The notes under the pieces: model-generated | Told to the model about the DNA's origin: nothing | The model's database searches: none | What the model saw: the letters and a program-made list of their open reading frames with translations, nothing else | In this document: positions 44,256 through 55,009 of the stretch, one piece after another | How positions within the stretch are numbered: position 1 is the first letter of the stretch | Layout of the letters: each line of letters starts with the position of its first letter | NCBI GenBank assembly: GCA_902536455.1 | Contig: CACAXN010000002.1 | Coordinates: 20,922-84,921 of the forward strand | Reading direction: 5' to 3' | From: an uncultured Prochlorococcus sp. | GTDB lineage: Bacteria > Cyanobacteriota > Cyanobacteriia > PCC-6307 > Cyanobiaceae | DNA: 64,000 nucleotides | Translations under genes and position numbers: made by a program

Positions 44256-45874
44256 ATCTTTTTTTTATTAAACTTATATTTATTTATGTTCAAGTATTTT
44301 GTAAGTAAATAATAAATTACAAAAAAAGTTAGAGAACCAAGTACTAATAATATAAATTCTCCCAGATTTGAATTGGAGTTATTCGTATTTTTAAAAATAG
44401 TAAAACAAAGTGTGCTATCTATAAACGCCACTAATGACATAAGGCTGATTTTCCTCAATAAATCCAAGTTAGGCAAATGGATATCTTCATTTCGTAGATT
44501 AAAAGAAAGCAAAATACAAACTATGAAGTTGACTATTACTGAAGATAAAATTATTCCTACAACTCCGAAATTATATGGAGAAAGATTCCCAAAATTCTTA
44601 ATTGGGGCACCAATTAAAAACCAATCAAAAAAAATGTTAAAAATTATCCCTGCAAATGAAGTCTTAAAAGGAAAGTTTGTTTTCTCTATTGAATAGTATG
44701 TTCTTACTAATAAATCTCTATAAAGATAAAAAGGTATGCCAACTGCATAAGCAATTAATATATCCTTTACTTTTAAAGCCGCTGAATAATTAAAAGATCC
44801 TCTTTGAAAAACTAATTGTACGATTTGATTATTAAATGTTATGAAAAATCCTGTTAAAAAAATAGCTGTCAAGAAACAGTACTCTATCCCAGATATCAAT
44901 TGTTTTTGGAGACCTCTATCGTTTTTCTCACTTCTCAATTTAGAGAATTTTGGAAGTAACGGCAAAATCAAAGAGTTAGATAATATGCCTAAGGGTGCTT
45001 GTATAAGAAAATTTCCGTAAGCTAGTCCAGATGCTGCTCCTTGAAAACTTGAAGCAAAAAACATATCGATAAAAACATTAATTTGACTTAGACCTGATGA
45101 GATAGATGCTGGAATAATTAGTTTGAAAATCCTCTTCTCTTCATCTTTAAATAAATTGAAGGTTGAATCTAATCTTAAGAGACCAATTTTTTTTATTTCC
45201 GAAATTTGAACAACAAACTGAATGAAAGTTCCTGTCAAAGTTGCGAAAGCTAATAATCCCGTGTAGGTAAAGAAATGAGAAGATGTATTTTCTTGGTTGA
45301 AAATCCAACTACATAAAATAAAAAAAATTGTAGTTAGGCTTGTTATTGCTGGACTTATACTTGATAAAAAGAATTTTCTTTGGGAATTTAAGGCTCCAAA
45401 GCTTAAACCTATGAAGCCGGATAAAGGGATACAAGGTGTGAGTATTTGTAATTGGTAAGCAGCAATAGATTTAGCTTGCGAACTTAAATTGGGGGCTAAT
45501 AATTCAATTAATAAACTGGAATTCGTGTAAATTAATATGGCTAAAATGAATAATAATATTGAAAGTTTTATGCTTACTTGAGTTAAAATAATTCCCCCAT
45601 TCTTTTTATTAAGCGGAGTTAAAACTGCAACAACAGCGTTATGTAAAGGACCATTAATTCCTCCAATTATTATTAGCAAAAAACCAGGAATTATATAGGC
45701 ATAATTAAACGCGTCGTATGTTACCCCAACTCCAAAAGCAGCAGCTATGAATATTTGTCTTATACATCCGGCTAATTTACTTAGACTAGTACCAAATGAA
45801 ATTGAAAAAACATTATTTTTTAAAAATGAATGCATCTGGATTTGTCTAAGTATTTCAAGAAGTTTAAGTTTCAA
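44252..45874 (-). CDS. murJ: Lipid II flippase MurJ/MviN
   Basis: Multi-TM; RQIFIAAAFGVGVTYDAFNYAY, GAASGLAYGNFLIQAPLGI. Confidence 0.93.
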   Translation of the reverse strand: MKLKLLEILRQIQMHSFLKNNVFSISFGTSLSKLAGCIRQIFIAAAFGVGVTYDAFNYAYIIPGFLLIIIGGINGPLHNAVVAVLTPLNKKNGGIILTQVSIKLSILLFILAILIYTNSSLLIELLAPNLSSQAKSIAAYQLQILTPCIPLSGFIGLSFGALNSQRKFFLSSISPAITSLTTIFFILCSWIFNQENTSSHFFTYTGLLAFATLTGTFIQFVVQISEIKKIGLLRLDSTFNLFKDEEKRIFKLIIPASISSGLSQINVFIDMFFASSFQGAASGLAYGNFLIQAPLGILSNSLILPLLPKFSKLRSEKNDRGLQKQLISGIEYCFLTAIFLTGFFITFNNQIVQLVFQRGSFNYSAALKVKDILIAYAVGIPFYLYRDLLVRTYYSIEKTNFPFKTSFAGIIFNIFFDWFLIGAPIKNFGNLSPYNFGVVGIILSSVIVNFIVCILLSFNLRNEDIHLPNLDLLRKISLMSLVAFIDSTLCFTIFKNTNNSNSNLGEFILLVLGSLTFFVIYYLLTKYLNINKYKFNKKKI

Positions 45875-45905
45875 TTATATTTGATTTTTAACTAACGACA
45901 TATTT

Positions 45906-46649
45906 ATGAATGATCGGATAATTGAATTTGATCCATTAATCGAAGGGGTTTTAATTAAGAGGTATAAAAGGTTTCTTGCAGATATAAAATTAGAAAGTGG
46001 AGAGGTAGTAACTGCTCATTGTGCTAACACAGGCCCAATGAAGGGACTATTAAGTGAGGGAGCTAAAGTAAGAATAAGTGTTTCCCCTTCTCCAAAAAGA
46101 AAATTACCTTTTACATGGGAACAGATATGTGTATTAGATGCAAAAAATGAGGAGGTTTGGGTGGGTATTAATACTCTATTTGCAAATAAGTTAATCAAAA
46201 AGGTTATTGAGAAAAATTTGCTAAACGAAATATTAGGAGAAATAGAGACAATTAAATCAGAAATCCCTTATGGAAAAGATAAAAAAAGCAGAATTGACTT
46301 TTTTTTAACTCCAAAATCTTCAAATCCTGATAAACGTAACATTTACATAGAAGTAAAAAATACGACTTGGATTAAAGAAAATGTAGCTCTATTCCCAGAC
46401 ACAGTAACGAAAAGAGGCCAAAAACACTTAATAGAATTGAAAGAACTGATTCCCGAAAGTAAAAGCGTTTTAGTACTTTGTATAACCAGAAAAGATGCAG
46501 AATTTTTTACTACCGGAGATGAAGCAGATCCTTTATATGGCAGGCTTTTTAGAGAATCTTCCAGTGCAGGCATGATAGCCATCCCTTGCTCGTTTGTATT
46601 TCATAAAGATCACGTAACATGGAATGGAATTAAACCTTTAAAATTATAA
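45906..46649 (+). CDS. sfsA: DNA-binding/sugar fermentation stimulation protein SfsA
   Basis: [28 protein letters not shown]. Confidence 0.94.
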   Translation: MNDRIIEFDPLIEGVLIKRYKRFLADIKLESGEVVTAHCANTGPMKGLLSEGAKVRISVSPSPKRKLPFTWEQICVLDAKNEEVWVGINTLFANKLIKKVIEKNLLNEILGEIETIKSEIPYGKDKKSRIDFFLTPKSSNPDKRNIYIEVKNTTWIKENVALFPDTVTKRGQKHLIELKELIPESKSVLVLCITRKDAEFFTTGDEADPLYGRLFRESSSAGMIAIPCSFVFHKDHVTWNGIKPLKL

Positions 46650-46729
46650 AAAAACTTGATGATCTGAAATTCTAAAAAAATAATTTTCAAATTTAACAAA
46701 TAATTTTTTAGGGTGCAACTATAAAATTG

Positions 46730-46772
46730 GTATAAACAACTACTAGACACTGATAAGTTTTTTGAATAAATT
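46730..46772 (+). promoter_or_regulatory. NtcA-activated promoter of amt
   Basis: GTA-taaacaac-TAC (46730-46743), N23, TAAATT -10 (46767-46772). Confidence 0.85.
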
Positions 46773-46827
46773 TAAATTTGAAAGGAAACAGCACAAAACT
46801 GTTTTTTTGCAGATCTAATTTTTTTTT

Positions 46828-48288
46828 ATGACCACTGCTTTGCAAACGCCTCAAAGGCGCTCTAGGTCCAAATTACAAGATGCAAGTCTTGTTAATGGAC
46901 CTATGCTCCTTTTGAGGAGTATTCGAGGATTTAGTTCAAACCGCTCTATGTTGTGGCTTGCAACTGTTCCCCTAGCTTTGTTTGGTTTAGGTATTTTTAA
47001 TCTTTCAGCTCATGCAGCTGATTTACCTGAGTTGAATGCAGCTTTTCTTGCTAACAATTTATGGCTTTTGATCGCTACTATTTTAGTGATCTTCATGAAC
47101 GCCGGTTTCGCTATGGTTGAGGCAGGTATGTGTCGTTCTAAGAACGCAGTAAACATCCTTGCTAAAAACCTCTTTGTATTTGCTCTAGCTGTAACTTCTT
47201 ATTGGTTTATCGGCTATTCATTAATGTACGGAGGAAGTGTTGCCGACGGATGGCTCTATTTTGGAGGCTTATTCTTTGATCCAACAGTTACCGCTGATAT
47301 GGTTACTGATGCTGGATTAGTCCCTACTGTTGATTTCTTGTTCCAGTCTGCATTCGCAGGAACTGCAGCAACTATCGTTTCCGGTCTTGTTGCTGAAAGA
47401 GTTAAATTTGGAGAATTTGTTGTTTTTGCTGTTGTACTAACTGCATTTATATATCCAATTGCTGGAAGCTGGAAATGGAATGGAGGTTGGCTTGATTCTT
47501 TAGGTTTTGTTGACTTTGCTGGTTCTTCAATTGTTCACTCAGTTGGAGCATGGGCAGGTCTTGTAGGAGCTATGCTTCTTGGACCAAGAATTGGCAAATA
47601 CTCTGATGGGAAACCACAAGCTATGCCAGGACACAATATGGCTATAGCTACTCTAGGTGCATTAGTCCTATGGATAGGTTGGTATGGATTTAACCCCGGT
47701 TCTCAACTTGCTATGGATCAATGGGTTCCATATGTTGCTGTAACAACTACTTTGGCAGCAGCTGCTGGAGCTATTGGTGCAACTATTGTTTCAACATTAA
47801 CTTCTGGTAAGCCTGATCTTACAATGATAATTAACGGAATCCTTGCTGGTTTGGTTAGTATCACCGCTGGTTGTGGTGATATGACTCTTGCTGGAGCCTG
47901 GTTCGCAGGACTAGTCGGGGGAGTTATAGTTGTATTTTCTGTTGCAGCACTTGATGCCGCTGAGATCGATGATCCTGTAGGTGCATTCTCTGTTCACGGA
48001 GTTTGTGGTGTATGGGGTACTGTAGTTATTGGTCTTTGGGGTACAGCTGTACAAGGTGATGGAGCAGGTATGGGATTGTTCAATGGTGGAGGTATTACCC
48101 TCCTTCTAGTTCAAGCTCTTGGTGCCGCAGCTTATGCTATTTGGACACTAGTTACTTGCTGGATTGCCTGGTCTGTAATTGGAGGGTTATTCGGTGGAAT
48201 CCGAGTATCTGAAGAGGAAGAGACTCAAGGCTTAGATATAGGAGAGCATGGAATGGAAGCATATCCAGACTTTGCATCTGCTAAATAA
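46828..48288 (+). CDS. amt1: Ammonium transporter
   Basis: Amt/Rh family, 486 aa; VHSVGAWAGLVGAMLLGPR, FSVHGVCGVWGT. Confidence 0.97.
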   Translation: MTTALQTPQRRSRSKLQDASLVNGPMLLLRSIRGFSSNRSMLWLATVPLALFGLGIFNLSAHAADLPELNAAFLANNLWLLIATILVIFMNAGFAMVEAGMCRSKNAVNILAKNLFVFALAVTSYWFIGYSLMYGGSVADGWLYFGGLFFDPTVTADMVTDAGLVPTVDFLFQSAFAGTAATIVSGLVAERVKFGEFVVFAVVLTAFIYPIAGSWKWNGGWLDSLGFVDFAGSSIVHSVGAWAGLVGAMLLGPRIGKYSDGKPQAMPGHNMAIATLGALVLWIGWYGFNPGSQLAMDQWVPYVAVTTTLAAAAGAIGATIVSTLTSGKPDLTMIINGILAGLVSITAGCGDMTLAGAWFAGLVGGVIVVFSVAALDAAEIDDPVGAFSVHGVCGVWGTVVIGLWGTAVQGDGAGMGLFNGGGITLLLVQALGAAAYAIWTLVTCWIAWSVIGGLFGGIRVSEEEETQGLDIGEHGMEAYPDFASAK

Positions 48289-48309
48289 TCTAACAAAAAA
48301 TTGATTTAA

Positions 48310-48341
48310 GAAACCTGACTTATGTCAGGTTTCTTTTTTTT
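48310..48341 (+). terminator. amt rho-independent terminator
   Basis: GAAACCTGAC-ttat-GTCAGGTTTC + T run, 10/10 perfect stem. Confidence 0.95.
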
Positions 48342-48376
48342 ACGAAAAATTATTTAAAACGTTGTAATATAAAAAG

Positions 48377-49573
48377 ATGGATACTCAAGCTTTTAGAAGA
48401 TCCCTTCATCATTCTGATAGATACAACAGAAGGGGTTTCGATTCTCCAACAAAAAGAGCTCAAGCGTTAGAAGAAGCTTATCAAAGTGATTTGATAAGTT
48501 CTATTAGGGATAATGGTTTTACTTATACTAAAGGCAGACTAAATATTAAGTTGGCCCAAGCTTTCGGTTTCTGTTGGGGAGTTGAGAGAGCTGTAGCAAT
48601 GGCTTATGAAACTAGAAGACATTACCCAAATGAGAATATTTGGATAACAAACGAAATAATTCATAATCCCTCGGTTAATGATCATTTAAGAAAAATGAAT
48701 GTAAAATTCATTTCAGCTAAAAATGGAATTAAAGATTTTTCTTCAGTTTCTAATGGGGATGTAGTTATACTTCCTGCTTTCGGAGCTACTGTTCAAGAAA
48801 TGAAACTCTTGCATGAGAAAGGTTGTCATATAATTGATACAACTTGTCCATGGGTTTCTAAGGTTTGGCATACAGTTGAAAAACATAAAAAACATGTTTT
48901 CACATCTATTATTCACGGAAAATTCAAGCATGAAGAGACTCTTGCTACAAGTTCATTCGCAGGTAAATATTTGGTTGTACTTGATCTAGAAGAAGCAAAC
49001 TACGTATCTGAATATATTCTAGGGAGAGGGAATAGAAATGAGTTTATGAACAAATTTGCTAAAGCTTTTTCTAATGGATTTGATCCAGATAAAGACTTAG
49101 AGAGAGTAGGTGTTGCAAATCAGACAACTATGCTTAAGAGCGAGACTGAGGAAATTGGAAAGGTTTTTGAAAGGACGATGTTAAAAAAATTTGGACCAGA
49201 AAACTTAAATAGTCACTTTTTAGCTTTTAATACTATTTGTGATGCAACTGAAGAAAGACAAGATGCTATGTTTTCTTTGGTTGATGAAGATCTCGATATT
49301 CTTGTAGTTATTGGAGGCTTCAATTCTTCTAATACTACGCACTTACAAGAAATAGCAATTACTAAAAATATTTCTTCTTTTCATATTGACACTCCAGAGA
49401 GGATATCAGTTAAAGAAAACTCAATATTTCATAAACCACTTGGATCAGAATTAGAACTTAAAAATAATTTTCTACCTGGTGGAAAAATTAATGTTGGAAT
49501 TACCTCAGGTGCATCCACTCCTGATAAGGTTGTTGCAGATGTTATTGAAAAGTTAATTGATATTGCTTCCTGA
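48377..49573 (+). CDS. ispH: 4-hydroxy-3-methylbut-2-enyl diphosphate reductase
   Basis: [25 protein letters not shown]. Confidence 0.97.
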   Translation: MDTQAFRRSLHHSDRYNRRGFDSPTKRAQALEEAYQSDLISSIRDNGFTYTKGRLNIKLAQAFGFCWGVERAVAMAYETRRHYPNENIWITNEIIHNPSVNDHLRKMNVKFISAKNGIKDFSSVSNGDVVILPAFGATVQEMKLLHEKGCHIIDTTCPWVSKVWHTVEKHKKHVFTSIIHGKFKHEETLATSSFAGKYLVVLDLEEANYVSEYILGRGNRNEFMNKFAKAFSNGFDPDKDLERVGVANQTTMLKSETEEIGKVFERTMLKKFGPENLNSHFLAFNTICDATEERQDAMFSLVDEDLDILVVIGGFNSSNTTHLQEIAITKNISSFHIDTPERISVKENSIFHKPLGSELELKNNFLPGGKINVGITSGASTPDKVVADVIEKLIDIAS

Positions 49574-49676
49574 ATTTGTTATTCATTTATCAATTTGCTT
49601 AGTTTTTTTAATTTATTAGTCAGATATTTCCAAAAGATCTACTTTATTAACTAGAATAATGAAAAATTATTGAAGT

Positions 49677-50237
49677 ATGGAAGACAAAGCACAATCTAAT
49701 CAAGTTCAAACTGCAAGTATGAATAGAACTAAAGCCCCCCAAAAAGTTGAAGTTGTAGTTGCTAATGCATCTTCAGGTTCAGAGATTAATATCCTTGGAG
49801 AACTATCCATATTTGTTTTAAGAATTGGTTTTTGTGCTTTGATGATTCATCATGGCTTAGAGAAACTACAGGATCCGCAGGGTTTTGCTGAGTTTGTAGT
49901 AGGTAAATACTTCCCTTTCTTGCCGGGTGATCCTGTTATTTGGACTTTTGGAGCAGCTATTACTCAATTAGTTTGTCCATTAGGACTTGCTACAGGTGTT
50001 TTTGCAAGACTTTCTTCTCTTGGACTATTTTCTACAATGGCATTTGCTGTTTATTTCCATCTACTTGATACTGGACTAGAAGGTTTTCCTCTGGCGGTAG
50101 TTGAAGGCCATAATTATGCTTTCGAATTGTCTTTTATATATGGGGCTATTTCTCTTTATTTTCTATGCGCAGGTCCAGGTAGGCTCTCTTTATTTAGAAA
50201 AACTAACAAGATTACATATTACCCAAAGTCAACGTAA
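49677..50237 (+). CDS. DoxX family membrane protein
   Basis: RIGFCALMIHHGLEKLQDPQGFAEFV. Confidence 0.85.
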   Translation: MEDKAQSNQVQTASMNRTKAPQKVEVVVANASSGSEINILGELSIFVLRIGFCALMIHHGLEKLQDPQGFAEFVVGKYFPFLPGDPVIWTFGAAITQLVCPLGLATGVFARLSSLGLFSTMAFAVYFHLLDTGLEGFPLAVVEGHNYAFELSFIYGAISLYFLCAGPGRLSLFRKTNKITYYPKST

Positions 50238-50238
50238 T

Positions 50239-51792
50239 TTAATGCAAAAAATGCCTTTTTTGCGTAAATATCATCGATATTCCCTTCGAATTACACATAT
50301 CAATACTTTCTTGGTCTCTTAGACTGCCTCCAGGTTGGATAATAGCTTTTATACCGTATTCATTTGCAAGCTCTACAGTATCTGCAAATGGGAAAAACCC
50401 ATCGCTGGCTAAGACAGCATCACAACATAATTTTCCACCTGATTTTAATGCTATTTTTGCTGCCCCAACTCTATTCATTTGTCCAGCTCCAATGCCAATA
50501 GTTTTTTGGTCTTTTGCAATAACAATTGCATTAGATTTAACGTGTTTACATATTTTCCATGCAAAATTGAGATCCAAGTTAATTTGATTACTCGGATTTT
50601 TATTTGTTACTGAAATCCAATTTTCAGTTTTTTCTTCACTATCATTAGTATCTTGAACAAGTAGTCCTCCCATTATTGATTTAGTAGAGGTTTGATTCTT
50701 TTTTGGCAGTTGATCCTTTGATAACTTTAAAATTCTTAAATTCTTTTTAACTTTTAAAATTTCTAGAGCTTCTGCATCAAAAGATGGAGCGACGATACAC
50801 TCTAAGAAAATATCTTTGAGGCTAATTGCAGTTTCCGTGTCCACATTTGAATTAAAAGCAACTATACCTCCAAATGCACTTACAGAGTCGCATTCCAAAG
50901 CATTCAAAAATGCTTGAGATGCTGAATTACTTATTGAGGCACCACAAGGATTATTGTGTTTTAAAATTACAGACGCAAATTTGTCTGTTGTAAATTCATC
51001 TTTTTCTGCATAGCCAAATTCTAAAACTGTTGAAAGTGCCGACTCAAGATCCAATAGATTGTTATAGCTTAATTCTTTACCCTGTAATTGCTTTGCTGAA
51101 TTCCATCCAATGTTACTTAAACCATACCAAAAAGCTTTTTGATGAGGATTTTCTCCATATCTTAAAGTTTTGATTAGTGGATAAGACTCAATATACTTAG
51201 AAGATTGTAAGCCTCTTTCTTTACTTATCCAACTAGATATTGCGGTGTCATAATCAGCTGTATGTTGAAAAGCTTCAAGGGCTAATTTTGCTTTATATGA
51301 TTCCTCTAATTCCCCTTTTTTACTTTCTTCAATAAATTCTTGATATTGGTTAGGATCGACTAAAACGGCAACTTCTTTATGATTTTTAGCTGCAGAACGA
51401 ATCATTGATGGCCCTCCTATATCTATATTTTCAATAGCATCTTCCCATGTTGATCCCTGCGCTACTGTTTTCTTAAAAGGATATAAATTGACAACTACCA
51501 AGTCAATAAGTTCAAGATCGTTAGCATCTACATCTCTTTTATGTTCTTCATCAGTTCTTTTTGCTAATATGCCTCCGTGTATTTTTGGATGTAGAGTTTT
51601 TACTCTTCCTCCAAGGATTTCTGGGGAATTAGTAAAGTCTGAAACTTTAATAACTGGAATTTTTGCCTCAATGAGATGATTGGCTGTGCCGCCACTTGAT
51701 AGAATTTTATAATTAAATTGTTCTACTAATTCCTTACAAAATTGAATTATATTTTTTTTATCAGAGACACTTACTAAAGCTAATGGTGACAT
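50239..51792 (-). CDS. purH: Bifunctional AICAR formyltransferase/IMP cyclohydrolase
   Basis: LVSVSDKKNI, LHPKIHGGILA, LKHNNPCGAS. Confidence 0.97.
   Translation of the reverse strand: MSPLALVSVSDKKNIIQFCKELVEQFNYKILSSGGTANHLIEAKIPVIKVSDFTNSPEILGGRVKTLHPKIHGGILAKRTDEEHKRDVDANDLELIDLVVVNLYPFKKTVAQGSTWEDAIENIDIGGPSMIRSAAKNHKEVAVLVDPNQYQEFIEESKKGELEESYKAKLALEAFQHTADYDTAISSWISKERGLQSSKYIESYPLIKTLRYGENPHQKAFWYGLSNIGWNSAKQLQGKELSYNNLLDLESALSTVLEFGYAEKDEFTTDKFASVILKHNNPCGASISNSASQAFLNALECDSVSAFGGIVAFNSNVDTETAISLKDIFLECIVAPSFDAEALEILKVKKNLRILKLSKDQLPKKNQTSTKSIMGGLLVQDTNDSEEKTENWISVTNKNPSNQINLDLNFAWKICKHVKSNAIVIAKDQKTIGIGAGQMNRVGAAKIALKSGGKLCCDAVLASDGFFPFADTVELANEYGIKAIIQPGGSLRDQESIDMCNSKGISMIFTQKRHFLH
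50244..50263. terminator. Hairpin at the convergent DoxX/purH junction
   Basis: GCAAAAAA-tgcc-TTTTTTGC perfect 8-bp stem inside the last purH codons. Confidence 0.6.
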
Positions 51793-51825
51793 TATGGAAA
51801 AGTTTACTTACTTAAGAATATAAAC

Positions 51826-52443
51826 ATGAAATATGATATCAATCATGAATTTGTCTCGATTAGCTCTCAAACCGCAACGCATCGAATTATTTTGATACAT
51901 GGTTGGGGAGCTGATTCAGATGACCTTTTAATGTTTGGAAAGGAGTTGACAGAAAAAATAAATCTTGATTGTGAGGTAATTTCTTTGCGGGCTACTGGGT
52001 TACATCCAAGTGGTCAGGGAAGACAGTGGTATGGATTATATCCTCATGATTGGAATGGAGCTCAGGTTGAAGTAAATAAACTTATAGTTACATTTAAAAA
52101 ATTTGATACTGATCAAATTCCATTGAGTAAAACAATTTTGTTTGGGTTCTCGCAGGGGGCGGCGATGGCAATTGATGCGGGATGCAACTTAAATTTTGGA
52201 TTAATTGTTGCTTGTAGTGGTTTTCCTCACCCAAATTGGGTCCCTGGAGAGGAATGCCCGCCATTGATTATTAGTCATGGTTTATTCGATGGCGTCGTTC
52301 CTATAGATGCTTCCAGGATTATTTATGAAAAGGTAAAAAATAAGTCTTCTAAATTTTGTGAATTATTAGAATTCGAAGGATCCCATCAAATAGATTCGAA
52401 CTTAATAGATTTTATAAGTTTGAATATGAGTAATATTTTTTAA
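51826..52443 (+). CDS. Carboxylesterase/phospholipase family alpha/beta hydrolase
   Basis: LIHGWGADSDD, GFSQGAAMA nucleophile elbow, GSHQ. Confidence 0.9.
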   Translation: MKYDINHEFVSISSQTATHRIILIHGWGADSDDLLMFGKELTEKINLDCEVISLRATGLHPSGQGRQWYGLYPHDWNGAQVEVNKLIVTFKKFDTDQIPLSKTILFGFSQGAAMAIDAGCNLNFGLIVACSGFPHPNWVPGEECPPLIISHGLFDGVVPIDASRIIYEKVKNKSSKFCELLEFEGSHQIDSNLIDFISLNMSNIF

Positions 52444-52808
52444 ACAAAAGCATATTCGTATTCTTCAATCTCTTCCCAATCATCTGCAGTAAGTTCTAAA
52501 CCTTCAAATATTTTTTCTTCACCAATACCCTCAACTACGACTTTTAGTGATGGAAATAAAAAATGATTTTCTTCAGCGTATTGAGCGCTAAATAACCCTT
52601 TTTCACCCCAAAAAAACCTATCGGTGGTATGTTCATTTCTTCTGACATTAAATACTGAAGGAGCTGAAAGGCCATTTTCAGCTATGAATCTTCTTGCTGC
52701 TGTAACTGGTTTATGTTTGCCAGTTTCGATATGATAGATAGGAACATGTGCCATTACTCTTTGACCAGCCAATCTTCTTCTGCTGATTCTTTTTCTCTTT
52801 TTTGACAT
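52440..52808 (-). CDS. DUF3155-like conserved protein
   Basis: 122 aa; basic N-terminus, acidic C-terminus. Confidence 0.7.
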   Translation of the reverse strand: MSKKRKRISRRRLAGQRVMAHVPIYHIETGKHKPVTAARRFIAENGLSAPSVFNVRRNEHTTDRFFWGEKGLFSAQYAEENHFLFPSLKVVVEGIGEEKIFEGLELTADDWEEIEEYEYAFV

Positions 52809-53054
52809 TGATTGGTACTCCTGAAATTATTAATGAGATTAGTCTTATTAATTTTTACTAATCTTATATCTGTGATTTTAAATTCACTTCAAATTACATA
52901 GAGGACCCATCAACCCCTGATGTAGCTTAAAATATGATAAATGCTCATATTTAAGGCTGGCTAAAGTCAGACCTCTTTATATATCTTAATACTTTTTTCA
53001 TATTTTACAAGCCCTTTTCAAATTTTTCCTAAAATCCTCAAAATTTCATTAATT

Positions 53055-54191
53055 ATGAATCTCTCAAAAAAATTTGAAGAACTAATTGAAAAACAGCTAG
53101 AGAGTTTTGGTTGCTCAATGGGAGTTACTAATTTAGTTATGTATCTTGCTTCAGCTAAGCAGGGAACTAAAGCATCTTTTGAAATGATTGGTCAATGGCC
53201 ACAAATTGATAGGCTTCTGATATCAATAGAAGATGATCCCTCACTAAAAGTTTCATCTCCAAATAGAAGATGGTACCCGCTTCAAGAAAATGATATTTTG
53301 CTTGGTGTGCTTAGGGTAGAAACCGATTTAAAAGGGGGTAATTGGCCAGTATCTCTTGACTCTAGATTAAAAGCACTTTCAATATCTTTAGCTAAATGTG
53401 TGTCTATCGAATTAGAACGTCAAAATAAAAATGAAGAAATTAATTATTTAAAAAATCAGGTTAATGTAATAATCCATCAATTGAGGAATCCATTGGCTGC
53501 CCTTAGGACATATGCAAAATTACTAATAAAAAGACTTGGTTCTGATGATGACTCTATTGCAATAGTCGAACGAATGATAACAGAGCAAAAACAAATTAAT
53601 CAATATATGGATTCTTTTGCGCAATTAAATTCACCTATTCAACTTCCTTTAGAAATTGGAGAGGAAAGATTATTACTACCACCAAATTTAGATAATAAAA
53701 AGATAATAACTGTTCAGAGTTTATTAATGCCAATTTTAGAAAGGGGTAAAGCTAATGCGAAATTAGAGAATAGAGATTGGACTGAACCTTCCATTTGGCC
53801 AAATTGGACTTTATCGCCATTAAAGGCAAAATATGCTGTAATAGCTGAAATTGTGGCAAATTTATTAGAAAATGCGTTTAAATATGCCCAAAAAGATTCT
53901 GAGATTGGACTCACTATTACGAGTAAAGGACTATGCATATTTGATGATGGTAAAAAAATAACCAAAAATGAAAATGAGAAAATTTTTCAAAAAGGTTTTA
54001 GAGGATCTGCAGCCAAAAAGAAGGATGGTACTGGTGTCGGACTTTTTTTAGCGAGGAAATTAGCAAAACAAATTGGAGGAGAATTGAGATTGCTGGAAAA
54101 TTACTCTATTAATAATACTGAGAAATTAAAAAATCTTAAGGAGAAAAATATTTTCTATTTAGAACTTCCTATAAAAGAATTGCATACATAA
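53055..54191 (+). CDS. Sensor histidine kinase, possibly Hik2/CSK-like
   Basis: H-box IIHQLRNPLAALRTYAKLLIKRLG, N-box NLLENAFKYA, G-box DGTGVGLFLARKLAKQIGGEL. Confidence 0.88.
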   Translation: MNLSKKFEELIEKQLESFGCSMGVTNLVMYLASAKQGTKASFEMIGQWPQIDRLLISIEDDPSLKVSSPNRRWYPLQENDILLGVLRVETDLKGGNWPVSLDSRLKALSISLAKCVSIELERQNKNEEINYLKNQVNVIIHQLRNPLAALRTYAKLLIKRLGSDDDSIAIVERMITEQKQINQYMDSFAQLNSPIQLPLEIGEERLLLPPNLDNKKIITVQSLLMPILERGKANAKLENRDWTEPSIWPNWTLSPLKAKYAVIAEIVANLLENAFKYAQKDSEIGLTITSKGLCIFDDGKKITKNENEKIFQKGFRGSAAKKKDGTGVGLFLARKLAKQIGGELRLLENYSINNTEKLKNLKEKNIFYLELPIKELHT

Positions 54192-54909
54192 ATAACATTG
54201 CAGTTTCGACTAGTACAATACTCGCACCGCAGGCATCTCCATTAAAGCCTCCAATTTTATTCCCTAGTATTTTTGGAATAGAATAACTAAAAAAAATACC
54301 AACCAAAATAAGAATTAAAAACTTAATTAATATTGCTTGGGAAGTAATTGAAACCAACTGGTATGAAATGAAAATTAAAATAAAAATAATGGAGATTAAA
54401 GATTCTTTTTTAAATCCATTCCAAAACTTTTTGTGACTGATAGATTTTTTCTTATAACTCATATATTTAAACTCTTCTATAAAAAATAAATTTGAAAATC
54501 TTCCCCAAAATAGGCATATTGGTAAAACAAAAATTATTAGGTTTTGAATTCTGAGTATGCAAGCAATTTGAATTAAAGTTATAAAAACTAAAGATTGAAC
54601 GCCAAAGGATCCGACTTTACTGTCTTTCATAGCTTTTAAACGTTTCTTTTTGCCCGCAAAAATACCATCGAAAGTATCCATTAAACCATCGAAGTGTAAG
54701 CCACCCGTAATTAAATATCCTGAAGCCAAACAAATTAATGCAGATGAATAGATTGACCAAGAGTTTGTTCTTAAAAAAATAAAAATAAAACTTTGTATTG
54801 TTCCTATAAAAAATCCTAGAGGGGGTGCAAATTGTGCAATATTTTTAAATTCGGGGGTAATAAAAGGTATCTTTGGAAATGTCGTATAAAAAATCCAAGA
54901 TCCTGCCAA
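54169..54909 (-). CDS. cobS: Adenosylcobinamide-GDP ribazoletransferase
   Basis: GGLHFDGLMDTFDGIFAGKKKRLKAMKDSKVGSFG. Confidence 0.95.
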   Translation of the reverse strand: MAGSWIFYTTFPKIPFITPEFKNIAQFAPPLGFFIGTIQSFIFIFLRTNSWSIYSSALICLASGYLITGGLHFDGLMDTFDGIFAGKKKRLKAMKDSKVGSFGVQSLVFITLIQIACILRIQNLIIFVLPICLFWGRFSNLFFIEEFKYMSYKKKSISHKKFWNGFKKESLISIIFILIFISYQLVSITSQAILIKFLILILVGIFFSYSIPKILGNKIGGFNGDACGASIVLVETAMLFMYAILL

Positions 54910-55009
54910 ATTTTTTATTAAATATTTTTTGATGAGATAAAAATAGATTCAATATTAAATATATAGGTTAAATTAATAAAAAAGGATCAAAAAAATTTTA
55001 TAAATTATT

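Noticed and set aside
50101-50322. 73-aa plus-strand ORF overlapping the DoxX and purH ends
   Set aside because: Out-of-frame with DoxX and antisense to purH; no independent support.
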